Notes: generated from the sequence alone by a model not told the origin. Positions 17,977-27,967 are shown, counted from the first letter of the stretch. The stretch: DNA of 64,000 nt from Bacteroidota bacterium (GCA_947468275.1 CANIKO010000010.1:77114-141113); one strand, 5' to 3'. Numbers and translations: made by a program.

Positions 17977-20907
17977 TTAATCCTCACAATGATATTCCAC
18001 CTCCAAAGTTTTGACTGCCTTTTGGGTATTTTGTCCATCCTTTTTAGCTTTTCTCATTGCTTCTATCAGCCGTTGTCTTTCCTTTGCTATTTCTGCTCTT
18101 TTCTTTAAATCTTCATTCCTGTCAAAATAAATTTTTCCGTCAACCCATGTAGTTACTGGTTTAGAATAGTTGCTCAATGGATTTCCATCCCAAAGCACCA
18201 GATCTGCATCTTTTCCAATAGTAATACTCCCAACTCGGTTATCAATATGAAGCATTTTAGCAGGATTAATTGTTACCATATTTAAGGCTTCAATTTCTGA
18301 AACATCACTGTATTTTATGGTTTTTGCAGCTTCTTGATTTAGACGGCGACCCATTTCAGGATCATCACTATTTATACCGGTTAAAACACCAACCTTATTC
18401 ATAATTCCTGCATTGTAAGGAATGGCATCTGCAACTTCATATTTATAACCCCACCAATCCGAAAATGTACTGGCGGCCACGCCATGTTTTTTCATTTTAT
18501 CAGCTACCTTGTAACCCTCCAAAATATGAGTAAATGTGTTAACTTTAAATCCAAACGTATCGGCCACATGCATCAGCATATTTATTTCTGATTGCACATA
18601 ACTATGGCAAGTTATAAATCGCTTACTGTTCAATATTTCCAACAATGCTTCTAATTCTAAATCGATTCTATAACCGGACGTTTTTTTAAGTTCGCCGTAT
18701 GCTTTTGCCCTTGAAAAACCATCGAAAAAAACTTGTTCAACGCCCATACGGGTTTGTGGAAAACGAACCGTTTGAAAATCGCCCCAATTGCTTTGTTTAA
18801 CATTTTCGCCCAAGGCAAATTTTATAAACCGATGATCCGTAGGGAATTTTAATTTTTCCGGAGCTTCCCCATATTTTAATTTTATTAAAGCTGTTTGCCC
18901 CCCAATGGCATTGGCCGAGCCATGCAACAAATGCGAAGTAGTAACACCACCAGCCAATTGCCTGTAAATATTAACATCTTTGGCATTTATTACATCTTCA
19001 ATTCTTACCTCACTGGTAATGGATTGGGTTCCTTCATTCACTCCTTTAGAAATGGCAATATGACTGTGTTCGTCAATGATGCCGGGGGTTAGGTGCATTC
19101 CGGTTCCGTCAAAAAAATCATCATGATCACTAAGGGTTAATCCCTTACCAATACTTTCCACCTTTCCATGTGCAACAATAACGTCCATGTTTTCCAGTTT
19201 TCCTTTGGTATCGCAAGTCCAAACTGTGCAATTTTTTATAATAAAATAATTATAATTTTTACGATTATATTGCCATGGCATCGAAAATTTAGGCATTACA
19301 ACTTCTATTTTTTTCTTCATCGAATCTTCTTTTACCTCTACTTTCCCTGTGTATTTGGCTAAAATAGAAACACTTTTACCTAGCGAATCATTCGAAATTA
19401 AGTTTATATCATTTCCTGTTTTATAACCTGTGCCGGTGTATGATTTTCCATTTTTTAACATTAATTGATAATTGATAAACCCGTTTTTCAGAGCAATTTT
19501 AAGTTCGCCTTTTGTTTTAGGTTGCAATTCTGCTTTTGGCAACCAAGGCTTTCCGCTAATAGTTATCTTATATACCGAATCCTGAAAATTTAGGGTGTAT
19601 TTACCTGTATAATCAGCCGTTTGCCAGTCGATAATTGTATTTTGTTTCCCCAAAATCCAGTTTTCTAGGATGGCCGTTCCTTCTTTAAAAACATTACCAT
19701 CGGTAATAATAAAATTTGCTAATTTTCCAATATCTAGTGTTCCACATTGGGTTTCTGATTTTATAAATTTAGCTGGATTTGTGGTTAACGCCTTTAAAGC
19801 ATATTCTTCGGGCAATCCATTTTCAATGGCTTTGCGAAGGTTTGGCCAAAACTTATCACGCTTTTTAATTCCATTCAGAGTCAATGAAAATTCAATTCCA
19901 TTCTTATATAATATGGCTGGGTTAAACGGGGCCATTTCCCAATGTTTCATTTCAGTGAGACTTATTAATCGAGCATCTAAAGGGTCTTCCACATCATATG
20001 CATCCGGAAAGTTTAAAGAAATTACCAACGCGGCATTCGTATTTTTCACCTCTTGAGCAAATTGGTATTCATCGCCGTTTCCTTTAATAATATATTGTAG
20101 GCCAAATTCGTCGCCCAATTTATCAGCTCTCAAAACATCTTGAATATCTTCCGCTTCAAAAAAATGAGGCAGACTACTTGATAAATTATATGCTTCCAAT
20201 GAAAGATTAATTTCAGCAGGTTTTGCCATTTTATACCATTTGGCATCATACTGAAATTGCCTTAATAAAGCAATGGCTCCCATCAAACTGGAAGGGTAAT
20301 CCTGAGTTGAATTGCCTTTATGAAATGAAAAATAATTTCCCGAAGTAGAATTTATAACCTGCTTTTGTTCCAATTCATCACCCAAAGTGGCCAAACAACC
20401 TGTTCCTCTGGCAATACCATTTTGCTGATGGCTGGCCACCATTCCAAAGCCAATATCTCTTAAAGATTTTGATTCTTCATGATTAATACTAAATATTTGG
20501 TTGGCACTAATTTCGGGATGAATCGCTTCGTTCCAATACCAAGCCCCTTTTTTGGAGGATAGAAACTGGGGGCCCGGAGTATTGGTTTTGCTTTGAACTT
20601 TTGGTACACCATAATCCGACCAAACATCTATAAAAGAAGGATAAATCCATTTGCCTTGCAAATCAATAACCTTTGCACCTGCTGGAATTTTTATACTTGT
20701 GCCAGCTGCTGTTATTTTTCCTTTTTGAATTATTAAAACTGCGTTGGCAATTTTTGTTTGAGGATCTCTAATTAATGTGCAATTTGTAAAAGCTGTAATA
20801 CCTTCATAATGATCTGCCGAACCATTAATTGGGGTTCCGAGTTGGGCAAAAATATCATAACGGGACAATAACAGAATTGCAAAATATATTATTCTCTTAA
20901 ATGGCAT
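17977..20907 (-). CDS. Double-domain amidohydrolase, secreted
   Basis: Signal peptide; C-terminal half has GIIDEHSHIAIS, ITCHSYVQSEI, GINSDDPEMGRRLNQEAAK, HIDNRVGSITIGKDADLVLWDGNPL; N-terminal half repeats the fold without HxH. Confidence 0.88.
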   Translation of the reverse strand: MPFKRIIYFAILLLSRYDIFAQLGTPINGSADHYEGITAFTNCTLIRDPQTKIANAVLIIQKGKITAAGTSIKIPAGAKVIDLQGKWIYPSFIDVWSDYGVPKVQSKTNTPGPQFLSSKKGAWYWNEAIHPEISANQIFSINHEESKSLRDIGFGMVASHQQNGIARGTGCLATLGDELEQKQVINSTSGNYFSFHKGNSTQDYPSSLMGAIALLRQFQYDAKWYKMAKPAEINLSLEAYNLSSSLPHFFEAEDIQDVLRADKLGDEFGLQYIIKGNGDEYQFAQEVKNTNAALVISLNFPDAYDVEDPLDARLISLTEMKHWEMAPFNPAILYKNGIEFSLTLNGIKKRDKFWPNLRKAIENGLPEEYALKALTTNPAKFIKSETQCGTLDIGKLANFIITDGNVFKEGTAILENWILGKQNTIIDWQTADYTGKYTLNFQDSVYKITISGKPWLPKAELQPKTKGELKIALKNGFINYQLMLKNGKSYTGTGYKTGNDINLISNDSLGKSVSILAKYTGKVEVKEDSMKKKIEVVMPKFSMPWQYNRKNYNYFIIKNCTVWTCDTKGKLENMDVIVAHGKVESIGKGLTLSDHDDFFDGTGMHLTPGIIDEHSHIAISKGVNEGTQSITSEVRIEDVINAKDVNIYRQLAGGVTTSHLLHGSANAIGGQTALIKLKYGEAPEKLKFPTDHRFIKFALGENVKQSNWGDFQTVRFPQTRMGVEQVFFDGFSRAKAYGELKKTSGYRIDLELEALLEILNSKRFITCHSYVQSEINMLMHVADTFGFKVNTFTHILEGYKVADKMKKHGVAASTFSDWWGYKYEVADAIPYNAGIMNKVGVLTGINSDDPEMGRRLNQEAAKTIKYSDVSEIEALNMVTINPAKMLHIDNRVGSITIGKDADLVLWDGNPLSNYSKPVTTWVDGKIYFDRNEDLKKRAEIAKERQRLIEAMRKAKKDGQNTQKAVKTLEVEYHCED

Positions 20908-21014
20908 CTTATAGATTTATGTATGGAATAGAAAAAATTTAAATAGTGTTGCAAAATAGCTTGTTATGAACAAACTTAATAATTGTAAAACGTAATAATT
21001 TAGTATAAAAACTA

Positions 21015-21044
21015 AATGTTATTATCGACTTCGATAATAACATT
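21015..21044. promoter_or_regulatory. Perfect inverted repeat upstream of the yceD-rpmF-plsX operon
   Basis: AATGTTATTATCGA-CT-TCGATAATAACATT, 14-bp arms, located upstream of the TTTG/TACTTTTG promoter. Confidence 0.8.
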
Positions 21045-21053
21045 AATATTTGT

Positions 21054-21084
21054 TTTGAACTATTATATAAAAATCATACTTTTG
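21054..21084 (+). promoter_or_regulatory. Bacteroidetes-type promoter (-33 TTTG / -7 TACTTTTG) of yceD-rpmF-plsX
   Basis: TTTG at 21054-21057 and TACTTTTG at 21077-21084, 19-nt spacing, 19 nt before the GTG start at 21104. Confidence 0.7.
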
Positions 21085-21103
21085 CAGCCCTGTTTAAAAA
21101 ACT

Positions 21104-21634
21104 GTGGATTCTTTAAAGAACTACGACATTGATTTCGTAAAGCTAAAATTAGGACAACATGATTTTGATTATAAAATTGATGATTCCTTTTTTAGTGTAA
21201 AAGAAAACTCATTAATTGGACATGGAAATGTTAACGTTCATTTAATTATTGATAAAAAAGAAAGGTTAATGAACTTGGACTTCACAATTGAAGGAATAGT
21301 TAAAACCGAGTGTGATGTATGTTTGGATATGTTTGATTTACCTGTTAAAAGCAATGAATCAATTGTAATAAAGATTACAGAAACTCCAAAGGAAAGCGAT
21401 GGTGAAATTATTTATCTTGGTCCAAATGCTATTTCATTTAATGTGTACGATCACATTTATGAAATAATTTGTACAAGCATTCCAATGACCAAAACGTGCA
21501 AGGACAATTCAGAAACACCAAGGAGCTGCAACACTCAAATGTTAAAATTTTTATCAAAAAGTACGGACGAAAACACTAATATTGAAACCCCCACTGACCC
21601 CAGATGGGATAAATTAAAAAATATAATAGATTAA
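21104..21634 (+). CDS. DUF177/YceD-family protein
   Basis: Immediately upstream of rpmF; VKTECDVCLDMFDLPVKSNESIVIKI...DHIYEIICTSIPMTKTC...DPRWDKLKNI typical YceD layout. Confidence 0.85.
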   Translation: MDSLKNYDIDFVKLKLGQHDFDYKIDDSFFSVKENSLIGHGNVNVHLIIDKKERLMNLDFTIEGIVKTECDVCLDMFDLPVKSNESIVIKITETPKESDGEIIYLGPNAISFNVYDHIYEIICTSIPMTKTCKDNSETPRSCNTQMLKFLSKSTDENTNIETPTDPRWDKLKNIID

Positions 21635-21639
21635 AAGAT

Positions 21640-21822
21640 ATGGCACATCCCAAACGAAAAATTTCGAGAACCCGCAGGGACAAACGTAGAACCCACGACA
21701 AACTTGGGTTTAAACAAATATTTACCGATCCTAAGTCCGGCGATACTTCATTGTATCACAGAATTAACATGGAAACCGGTATCTATCGCGGAGTTCAGGT
21801 TATTGAAGTAAAGACTTCTTAA
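21640..21822 (+). CDS. rpmF: 50S ribosomal protein L32
   Basis: MAHPKRKISRTRRDKRRTHDKL. Confidence 0.97.
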   Translation: MAHPKRKISRTRRDKRRTHDKLGFKQIFTDPKSGDTSLYHRINMETGIYRGVQVIEVKTS

Positions 21823-21838
21823 AAAAAACACTAAAATT

Positions 21839-22783
21839 ATGTCACGTATCCGAATAGGATTAGATGCCATGGGTGGGGACTATGCCCCATCCGAGGCTAT
21901 TAAAGGCGCATTTTTGGCAGCTGGTCAATCTGACTTTGCCAACGTGGACATAATATTAATTGGTGAAAAGAAAATAATTGAAGAATCTCTTGCCGAGCAA
22001 GGCATATCTCAAACTTTCGAAATAGTTGATGCTCCTGATACCATTGGTATGAGCGAGCATCCTACCAAAGCCGTTTCTGCAAAAAGAAACTCTAGCATAA
22101 TGGTAGGTTTAAAAATGCTAATGGAAGGTAAGTTGGATGGTTTTACTAGTGCAGGCAATACGGGAGCCATGATGGTTGGTTCTCTTTACACCGTCAGAAC
22201 TATTGAGGGGATTTTACGACCTGCTCTTTCAACTATTCTTCCACGCCCGTCGGGCAATCATGGTTTAATGCTGGATGCTGGCGCTAATGCCGATGTTAAG
22301 CCAGACATGCTGGTTCAATTTGCCAATATTGGTTCCATTTATGCCAATTCTATTATGGGTATTGAAAAACCCCGAGTAGGATTGCTTAGCATTGGCGAAG
22401 AAAAAGAAAAGGGAAATATTTTAACTCAAGCCACTTATCCATTATTGGAAGAAGATCGTTATATAAACTTTATAGGAAATATTGAAGGCCGTGATTTATT
22501 TACCGATAAAGCGGATGTGGTGGTATGTGATGGTTTTACAGGAAATATTGTTTTGAAAGCCTGTGAAGGGATATTCTATCAGCTAATGAAACGCGGCGTT
22601 AAAGACGAATACCTTACACAATTTAATTTTGAAAATTATGGGGGCTCACCTATTTTGGGTGTTAATAAACCTGTGATTATTGGTCATGGCATTTCTAAAG
22701 CCAAAACCTTTGTGAATATGATAAAACTTACACAAGATGTAATTGTATCAAATCTTATTGATAGTATTAAGGCTCAGCTTTAA
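21839..22783 (+). CDS. plsX: Phosphate acyltransferase PlsX
   Basis: MSRIRIGLDAMGGDYAPSEAIKGA, SAGNTGAMM, DAGANADVKPDMLVQFANIGSIYA, VCDGFTGNIVLKACEG. Confidence 0.98.
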   Translation: MSRIRIGLDAMGGDYAPSEAIKGAFLAAGQSDFANVDIILIGEKKIIEESLAEQGISQTFEIVDAPDTIGMSEHPTKAVSAKRNSSIMVGLKMLMEGKLDGFTSAGNTGAMMVGSLYTVRTIEGILRPALSTILPRPSGNHGLMLDAGANADVKPDMLVQFANIGSIYANSIMGIEKPRVGLLSIGEEKEKGNILTQATYPLLEEDRYINFIGNIEGRDLFTDKADVVVCDGFTGNIVLKACEGIFYQLMKRGVKDEYLTQFNFENYGGSPILGVNKPVIIGHGISKAKTFVNMIKLTQDVIVSNLIDSIKAQL

Positions 22784-22790
22784 TAACATA

Positions 22791-24281
22791 TTATCTTATC
22801 AAATTTAAGCTTATCCTTTTAGTTTCTGTTTTAAAGAATCCTTTTTCTGAAGGATAGGTAACTTTTATAGATGTCATATAAATTCCAATAGGACATTTAG
22901 CATCTTTATATGTCCCATCCCATTCTTCAAGTGGATTTTTAGAATAAAAAATCTGTTCACCCCATCGGTTAAAAATCCGTATTTCGAATTCTATCACATT
23001 CTCACATTCAATTTTATAAGTTTCATTTAGTCCATCATTATTTGGGCTAAATGAATTTGGGAAAAAGCAATTACTAATTTCAGGGCAGGTATCTTTTGTT
23101 TCTAAATCTTGTTGCCATTCGCATTGTTTTGGGGAGGAATAAATAAATAATACATTGCCCGGTTTTATTAGTTTTAGTTTAGGTTCATACACTTTTTCAT
23201 TAGTAAGCTGCCAATAGTAAGAGGATAAGCTGTCCGCTGAACTAAATGATACAAATCCTTTATTATCCAACCACGGGCATAAAAAGCCTTCTTGTTTTAA
23301 AAGTACTTCCGGCTTACTTTTTATAAATACATACGTTGTGTCATAGTCATTGTAATACTTCACTATTACTTGGTTTATGGCTTCCGTGCAGTAATGTGTT
23401 AAACCTACTGCCCACCCATAGTATTCTCCATTTATCCACCATTCCACATCTTTCTTTTCTTTGTTTTGTATATACACGCTATCTGGCTTGCAAATGGTAA
23501 TTGGTGCTGGAAGTTTTGGGATATCAGCGATTGGCTCTATTTTTATATCATCTATGAATAAACCAATATTATCTGTTACTATATTTATATTCATGTATTT
23601 TATTTCTGAATCATCCCAAAAGTTACCTAAAGTTATGTATTTGTAAGCGGAATCAGCGACAAATTCAAATTCCATTATTCGCCAAGTACTATCTTGAAAT
23701 AAATATGGTGTTCTGAATTGTGGTTTAATTTCAAGTTTACTATGTTCGCTTTTTTGTTTGGGTTGTCTTGTCCCTATCAAAACTCCAAATCCATCATGAC
23801 CAAAAATTTTACCACCATATAAATTAAATTGCCCATTAGTATGTGCCAAACTCAATTTGTATTTCTTTCCTATTACTAAAGGGCTTAATAATCTGCCATA
23901 TGCATAATCTCTTGATGCTTTTGGGAGAAGGGGATAATCATATAAATTTACTAGAATTAGTCGTATAAAGGCATCATCATTGTAAGGACTTTTAGGGAAA
24001 GTCCATGTTTTAGATTCATAAAATGGACGGTTAAAATAGTATCGCGGAGTTCCCATATAATCAACAGTTTCTGTACAAAAATCTTCCCAGCCAAGACATT
24101 TATGCAAAGGAGTAGATTGAAAGGCATAGTCAATCGAAGGAGGTCTTTCAATATATAATTCAAAAGTACCATTATAAACTAAATTTTGAGCTGATAATTT
24201 TATAGAGAAAATAAAAAATAGGCAAGCAACCTTAAAAAAGTTGTTTATCAACCAATGAAAACGTACTAGCCTATTTTTCAT
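22791..24281 (-). CDS. Secreted protein with gliding-motility-associated C-terminal (T9SS type B-like) domain
   Basis: C-term NCFFPNSFSPNNDGLNETYKIECENVIEFEIRIFNRWGEQIFYSKNPLEEWDGTYKDAKCPIGIYMTSIKV. Confidence 0.88.
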   Translation of the reverse strand: MKNRLVRFHWLINNFFKVACLFFIFSIKLSAQNLVYNGTFELYIERPPSIDYAFQSTPLHKCLGWEDFCTETVDYMGTPRYYFNRPFYESKTWTFPKSPYNDDAFIRLILVNLYDYPLLPKASRDYAYGRLLSPLVIGKKYKLSLAHTNGQFNLYGGKIFGHDGFGVLIGTRQPKQKSEHSKLEIKPQFRTPYLFQDSTWRIMEFEFVADSAYKYITLGNFWDDSEIKYMNINIVTDNIGLFIDDIKIEPIADIPKLPAPITICKPDSVYIQNKEKKDVEWWINGEYYGWAVGLTHYCTEAINQVIVKYYNDYDTTYVFIKSKPEVLLKQEGFLCPWLDNKGFVSFSSADSLSSYYWQLTNEKVYEPKLKLIKPGNVLFIYSSPKQCEWQQDLETKDTCPEISNCFFPNSFSPNNDGLNETYKIECENVIEFEIRIFNRWGEQIFYSKNPLEEWDGTYKDAKCPIGIYMTSIKVTYPSEKGFFKTETKRISLNLIR

Positions 24282-24288
24282 TCTAGAT

Positions 24289-26694
24289 TTACTTAATAAA
24301 TACTTTTTTATTTATACTGCCATTAATCCTCAGAATATATACTCCTTTAGCAGTATTTTCTACAGTAATTACCTCTTTATTAACATTGTTTTTTGACCAC
24401 AGAACTTTACCTGTCAAATCCAATAGTTCCAATTTGATTAGTTTACCCTCGCTTTCCAACACCTCTTGCTCGTCTGTTGATGACCTTAATAGTTGGAACT
24501 GATTATCGTTCATATTCAAAAGTTCGTAACTATCACGATTTGGCTTAATAGGCAATTTAAAAGGTTCATTATCATTAAAACCGAAGTGACTATCTGGATT
24601 ACCATAATCAAACAGAACATCTTCGGGGTCATCCCCATTCAAATCCCCTAAATCGCCTTGTGAGGCATGACTGCCAAAGCCAGGAGTATTAGGATTACAT
24701 GCCCCTGTATCCACATACACTTTGTGTGGGGAATGTTCATAATAAATGTATCTATTCCCATTTTGTGATACGTATCGAGCATTAAAAAGGTTGTAGTCAT
24801 CTAAAAATTTAATTTCTAATCCTCCACTTAAAACGCCAGGTTGAGCCGGTAATTTAATATGATTAAGCGTCATATTGTGCTGATGATAAGAAAACCTATC
24901 AAAAATATAATTAGCATCTGCCAATTTATAAAATTTACAATGGTACTTATTCGTATTGCTTCCAACATTTGAGGTGGTTAATACTTCACCTGTGGCCCTA
25001 TCATAAGTAATTGTACCTGAACCAAGAATAGGATCATAATAAAATTGCCAAGTATATTTATTTCCAGACAATACAGCCTGATTAGAATAGTCGTTTTGAG
25101 TTACAAACCTAAATGGACGCATGGCATTATCACAATGGCAAATATCTAAATCAGGTGTTCCGCTAGGGGTGCATGCTGAATAAGGCGTTGTGAGAGAGGG
25201 TGGATAGGTAGCTAAATTATCGGTAATTTCCTTTGTATAACCACCCGGGCCTTTCCCACCTCCCTTGCCAGAGGATAAATCTATAGAGCCTACTTTTGGC
25301 GAAGGGGCATTTCCAAAACATTGGGATGTGGCAGCATCACGGTTATAAATAAATATGGTTCCTGCTTTTGCTCCATTACCTCCATCCCCCCCTTGACCAG
25401 CTTTTCCATAATCTCCATTTCCTCCATTCCCACCTGAATAATAAATATCTAATCCCACCTGAGCACCTATACCTCCATCACCACCTCTTCCTGAAAGACC
25501 TCCCGAACCACCCGATTTCCCATGGTCGCCATTTGCTCCGGCAGCAAGTAAAAAATTGTATTGTGTTGTAGGTATATATGGAGTAGCTGTTAGATCATTT
25601 TTTATTAACCCTACTTTCATTAAAATAATTCCACCTCCTTTTGCACCTTTTCCTGCATCTCCACCTAATGACGCGTCACCACCATCACTCCCGTTTTGTC
25701 CAGCATTATTAATATAGTTGTCACTTCCACCGATTCCTCCATGACCGCCACCTTGACCTTGTAATCCTGATTTTTGATTTGCAGGAAAATATCCAGCACT
25801 GCCCATAACAACTTTATGAGTAGAAAAAGAAGGGGTGCCATAATCATATGCTGTAGTGGATGAATATAAAGAAGTAGGTGTTCCAAGTATAGGTAATGAC
25901 GAGAATGGAACGGGGTCACCATTTGTGCCTATATTGCCTAAAAATTCATGAATAGGGTCAGGAGTTGGAACAATGCAGGGAACTAAATTAGATAAACTAA
26001 ATATTCCTCCTCCGCCATTATAAAAATTATCGCCAACGCCGGGAGTTCCTTTTATGGCCCAATTTACATTATCGGGGCCAAATCCCGTCCCCGAAACATC
26101 AAAAATACCTCTATCCATTACTACTTGTTCAGCAGCAAAACATAGTACGCCGCCTGTGTAGCCATCCCAAGGTTTGCATCTAATTACACCCTTATTTGTT
26201 AATTTGAAAAACCGAGGTATTTTTAACACTTGCAATCTTGCGCTGCTAACCGAGTTTTGTGTGTTGTAGGTGCGAGTAAGTTTATCTATATTTAAACTTG
26301 TACCTCCACCTGTTATACTTTGTATTGTGGTTTCTTCAAAATACCCTGTGGTAGAACCTGCTACTGAAATCATTTGAATAACCATTACCCTATCTCCTGC
26401 AGTAAATGAACCTGAGATGTGATCTAAAGATAAAGCATCCATTGTTGGGACAAGTGAACTTAATAACCAACAATGCGCCCGTGTATCATCCATAAAATAA
26501 ATTGTTGAATAACTAACTGTTGTTGTAGGTGAACTTGAAGTAGGATATCCTGATAAAAACTGGGAAAATCCTTTTTTAGTTGATGCCAAAAGGATTAAAA
26601 GTATGAACAGAGCAGAAATAATTTTTTTGCTCGAAATTATTAGAAAAAAATAGGGGGGGGTAACTAACTGATAACTAAAATTTTGATTTTTCAT
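24289..26694 (-). CDS. Secreted glycine-rich protein with T9SS type A-like sorting domain
   Basis: Hydrophobic signal segment (ISALFILLILLASTKKGFSQ), long GG(D/N/S)GG-rich region, C-term LIKLELLDLTGKVLWSKNNVNKEVITVENTAKGVYILRINGSINKKVFIK. Confidence 0.87.
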   Translation of the reverse strand: MKNQNFSYQLVTPPYFFLIISSKKIISALFILLILLASTKKGFSQFLSGYPTSSSPTTTVSYSTIYFMDDTRAHCWLLSSLVPTMDALSLDHISGSFTAGDRVMVIQMISVAGSTTGYFEETTIQSITGGGTSLNIDKLTRTYNTQNSVSSARLQVLKIPRFFKLTNKGVIRCKPWDGYTGGVLCFAAEQVVMDRGIFDVSGTGFGPDNVNWAIKGTPGVGDNFYNGGGGIFSLSNLVPCIVPTPDPIHEFLGNIGTNGDPVPFSSLPILGTPTSLYSSTTAYDYGTPSFSTHKVVMGSAGYFPANQKSGLQGQGGGHGGIGGSDNYINNAGQNGSDGGDASLGGDAGKGAKGGGIILMKVGLIKNDLTATPYIPTTQYNFLLAAGANGDHGKSGGSGGLSGRGGDGGIGAQVGLDIYYSGGNGGNGDYGKAGQGGDGGNGAKAGTIFIYNRDAATSQCFGNAPSPKVGSIDLSSGKGGGKGPGGYTKEITDNLATYPPSLTTPYSACTPSGTPDLDICHCDNAMRPFRFVTQNDYSNQAVLSGNKYTWQFYYDPILGSGTITYDRATGEVLTTSNVGSNTNKYHCKFYKLADANYIFDRFSYHQHNMTLNHIKLPAQPGVLSGGLEIKFLDDYNLFNARYVSQNGNRYIYYEHSPHKVYVDTGACNPNTPGFGSHASQGDLGDLNGDDPEDVLFDYGNPDSHFGFNDNEPFKLPIKPNRDSYELLNMNDNQFQLLRSSTDEQEVLESEGKLIKLELLDLTGKVLWSKNNVNKEVITVENTAKGVYILRINGSINKKVFIK

Positions 26695-26871
26695 AATAAT
26701 TATTTTTAGTAGCTTAAATATTTAAAGTTAAACAAATCTAATCTAACATTTCACATTTGCAACGTTTATTTAAATTTGGAATAAGGGTATTATTATGAAT
26801 TTTAAAATTTAAACAACCATTAAATTAAAAGTTGTCCAAGAATAACAATTATATTTTTAAGACTAAACAAT

Positions 26872-26879
26872 TATCTTTG
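26872..26879 (+). promoter_or_regulatory. -7 box TATCTTTG upstream of fabH
   Basis: Exact TAnnTTTG match 23 nt before the fabH ATG. Confidence 0.55.
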
Positions 26880-26902
26880 CCGCCTTATTTATAAAAACAT
26901 AA

Positions 26903-27895
26903 ATGTCTAAAATTCAGGCTGCAATTACCGCTGTTGGGGGCTATGTTCCCGAAAAAATACTATCAAATAAAGACCTTGAAAAAATGGTAGATACCACTGA
27001 CGAGTGGATAATGTCAAGAACTGGAATAAAAGAAAGAAGGATACTTGGAGATGGAAGAGCTACTTCGGATATGGCTGTAATAGCTGTGAACGAACTCTTA
27101 AAAAAACGTGGAATAGGTGCTGAAGAAATTGAACTGGTTATTTGTTGTACCATTACCGGAGATTTAATTTTTCCGGCCACCGCTAATATTGTTTGTGATA
27201 AAATAGGTGCTAAAAATGCTTGGGGATTTGACTTGGCTGCCGCTTGTTCAGGATTTTTATTTGGTTTAGAGACCGGTTCTAAATTTATAGAATCGGGTAT
27301 GTATAAAAAAGTAATTGTAATTGGAGGCGATAAAATGTCCGCCATTTTGGATTATACAGATAGAAATACCTGTATAATTTTTGGTGATGGAGCCGGAGCT
27401 GTATTGTTAGAACCTAATGATGAAGGGATGGGGATTTGTGATAGCATTTTAAGAACGGATGGTTCAGGCCGTGAGTTCTTGCACCAAAAAGCCGGAGGGT
27501 CATTAAAACCAGCAACTATTGAAACTGTGACTGCCCGCGAACATTACGTGTACCAAGAAGGAAAAACAGTTTTCAAATTTGCGGTGACCAATATGGCTGA
27601 AGTAAGCAAAGAAATAATGGACCGCAATGATTTAAAGTCTGAAGACATTAATTATTTGGTAGCACATCAGGCCAATAAACGAATTATAGATGCTACCGCC
27701 GACCGCATGGGAGTGGATTCTGATAAGGTATTGATGAATATTCAACGTTACGGAAACACTACCAACGGAACGTTGCCTTTATTACTTTGGGATTATGAAA
27801 AGCAACTTAAAAAAGGCGATAATTTAATACTTTCTACCTTTGGTGGAGGATTTACCTGGGGTGCTATTTATATAAAATGGGCTTATAATTCTTAG
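26903..27895 (+). CDS. fabH: Beta-ketoacyl-ACP synthase III
   Basis: AITAVGGYVPEKILSNKDLEKMVDTTDEWIMSRTGIKERRI, DLAAACSGFLFGLETG, AHQANKRIIDA, GNTTNGTLPLLLWD, FGGGFTWGA. Confidence 0.97.
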   Translation: MSKIQAAITAVGGYVPEKILSNKDLEKMVDTTDEWIMSRTGIKERRILGDGRATSDMAVIAVNELLKKRGIGAEEIELVICCTITGDLIFPATANIVCDKIGAKNAWGFDLAAACSGFLFGLETGSKFIESGMYKKVIVIGGDKMSAILDYTDRNTCIIFGDGAGAVLLEPNDEGMGICDSILRTDGSGREFLHQKAGGSLKPATIETVTAREHYVYQEGKTVFKFAVTNMAEVSKEIMDRNDLKSEDINYLVAHQANKRIIDATADRMGVDSDKVLMNIQRYGNTTNGTLPLLLWDYEKQLKKGDNLILSTFGGGFTWGAIYIKWAYNS

Positions 27896-27926
27896 AAGAT
27901 TTAAGCTTTAAAAAATATTTATCTTT

Positions 27927-27967
27927 AAACGTCCAAGGTTTTAAAAACCTCGGACGTTTTTATTTTT
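27927..27967 (+). terminator. Rho-independent terminator after fabH
   Basis: CGTCCAAGGTTTT-A-AAAACCTCGGACG hairpin with one mismatch, followed by TTTTTATTTTTT. Confidence 0.85.

Noticed and set aside
25368-25922. Low-complexity ORFs in other frames of the glycine-rich gene
   Set aside because: Repetitive composition (His/Leu/Pro-rich) caused by the GGN codon bias of the real frame.
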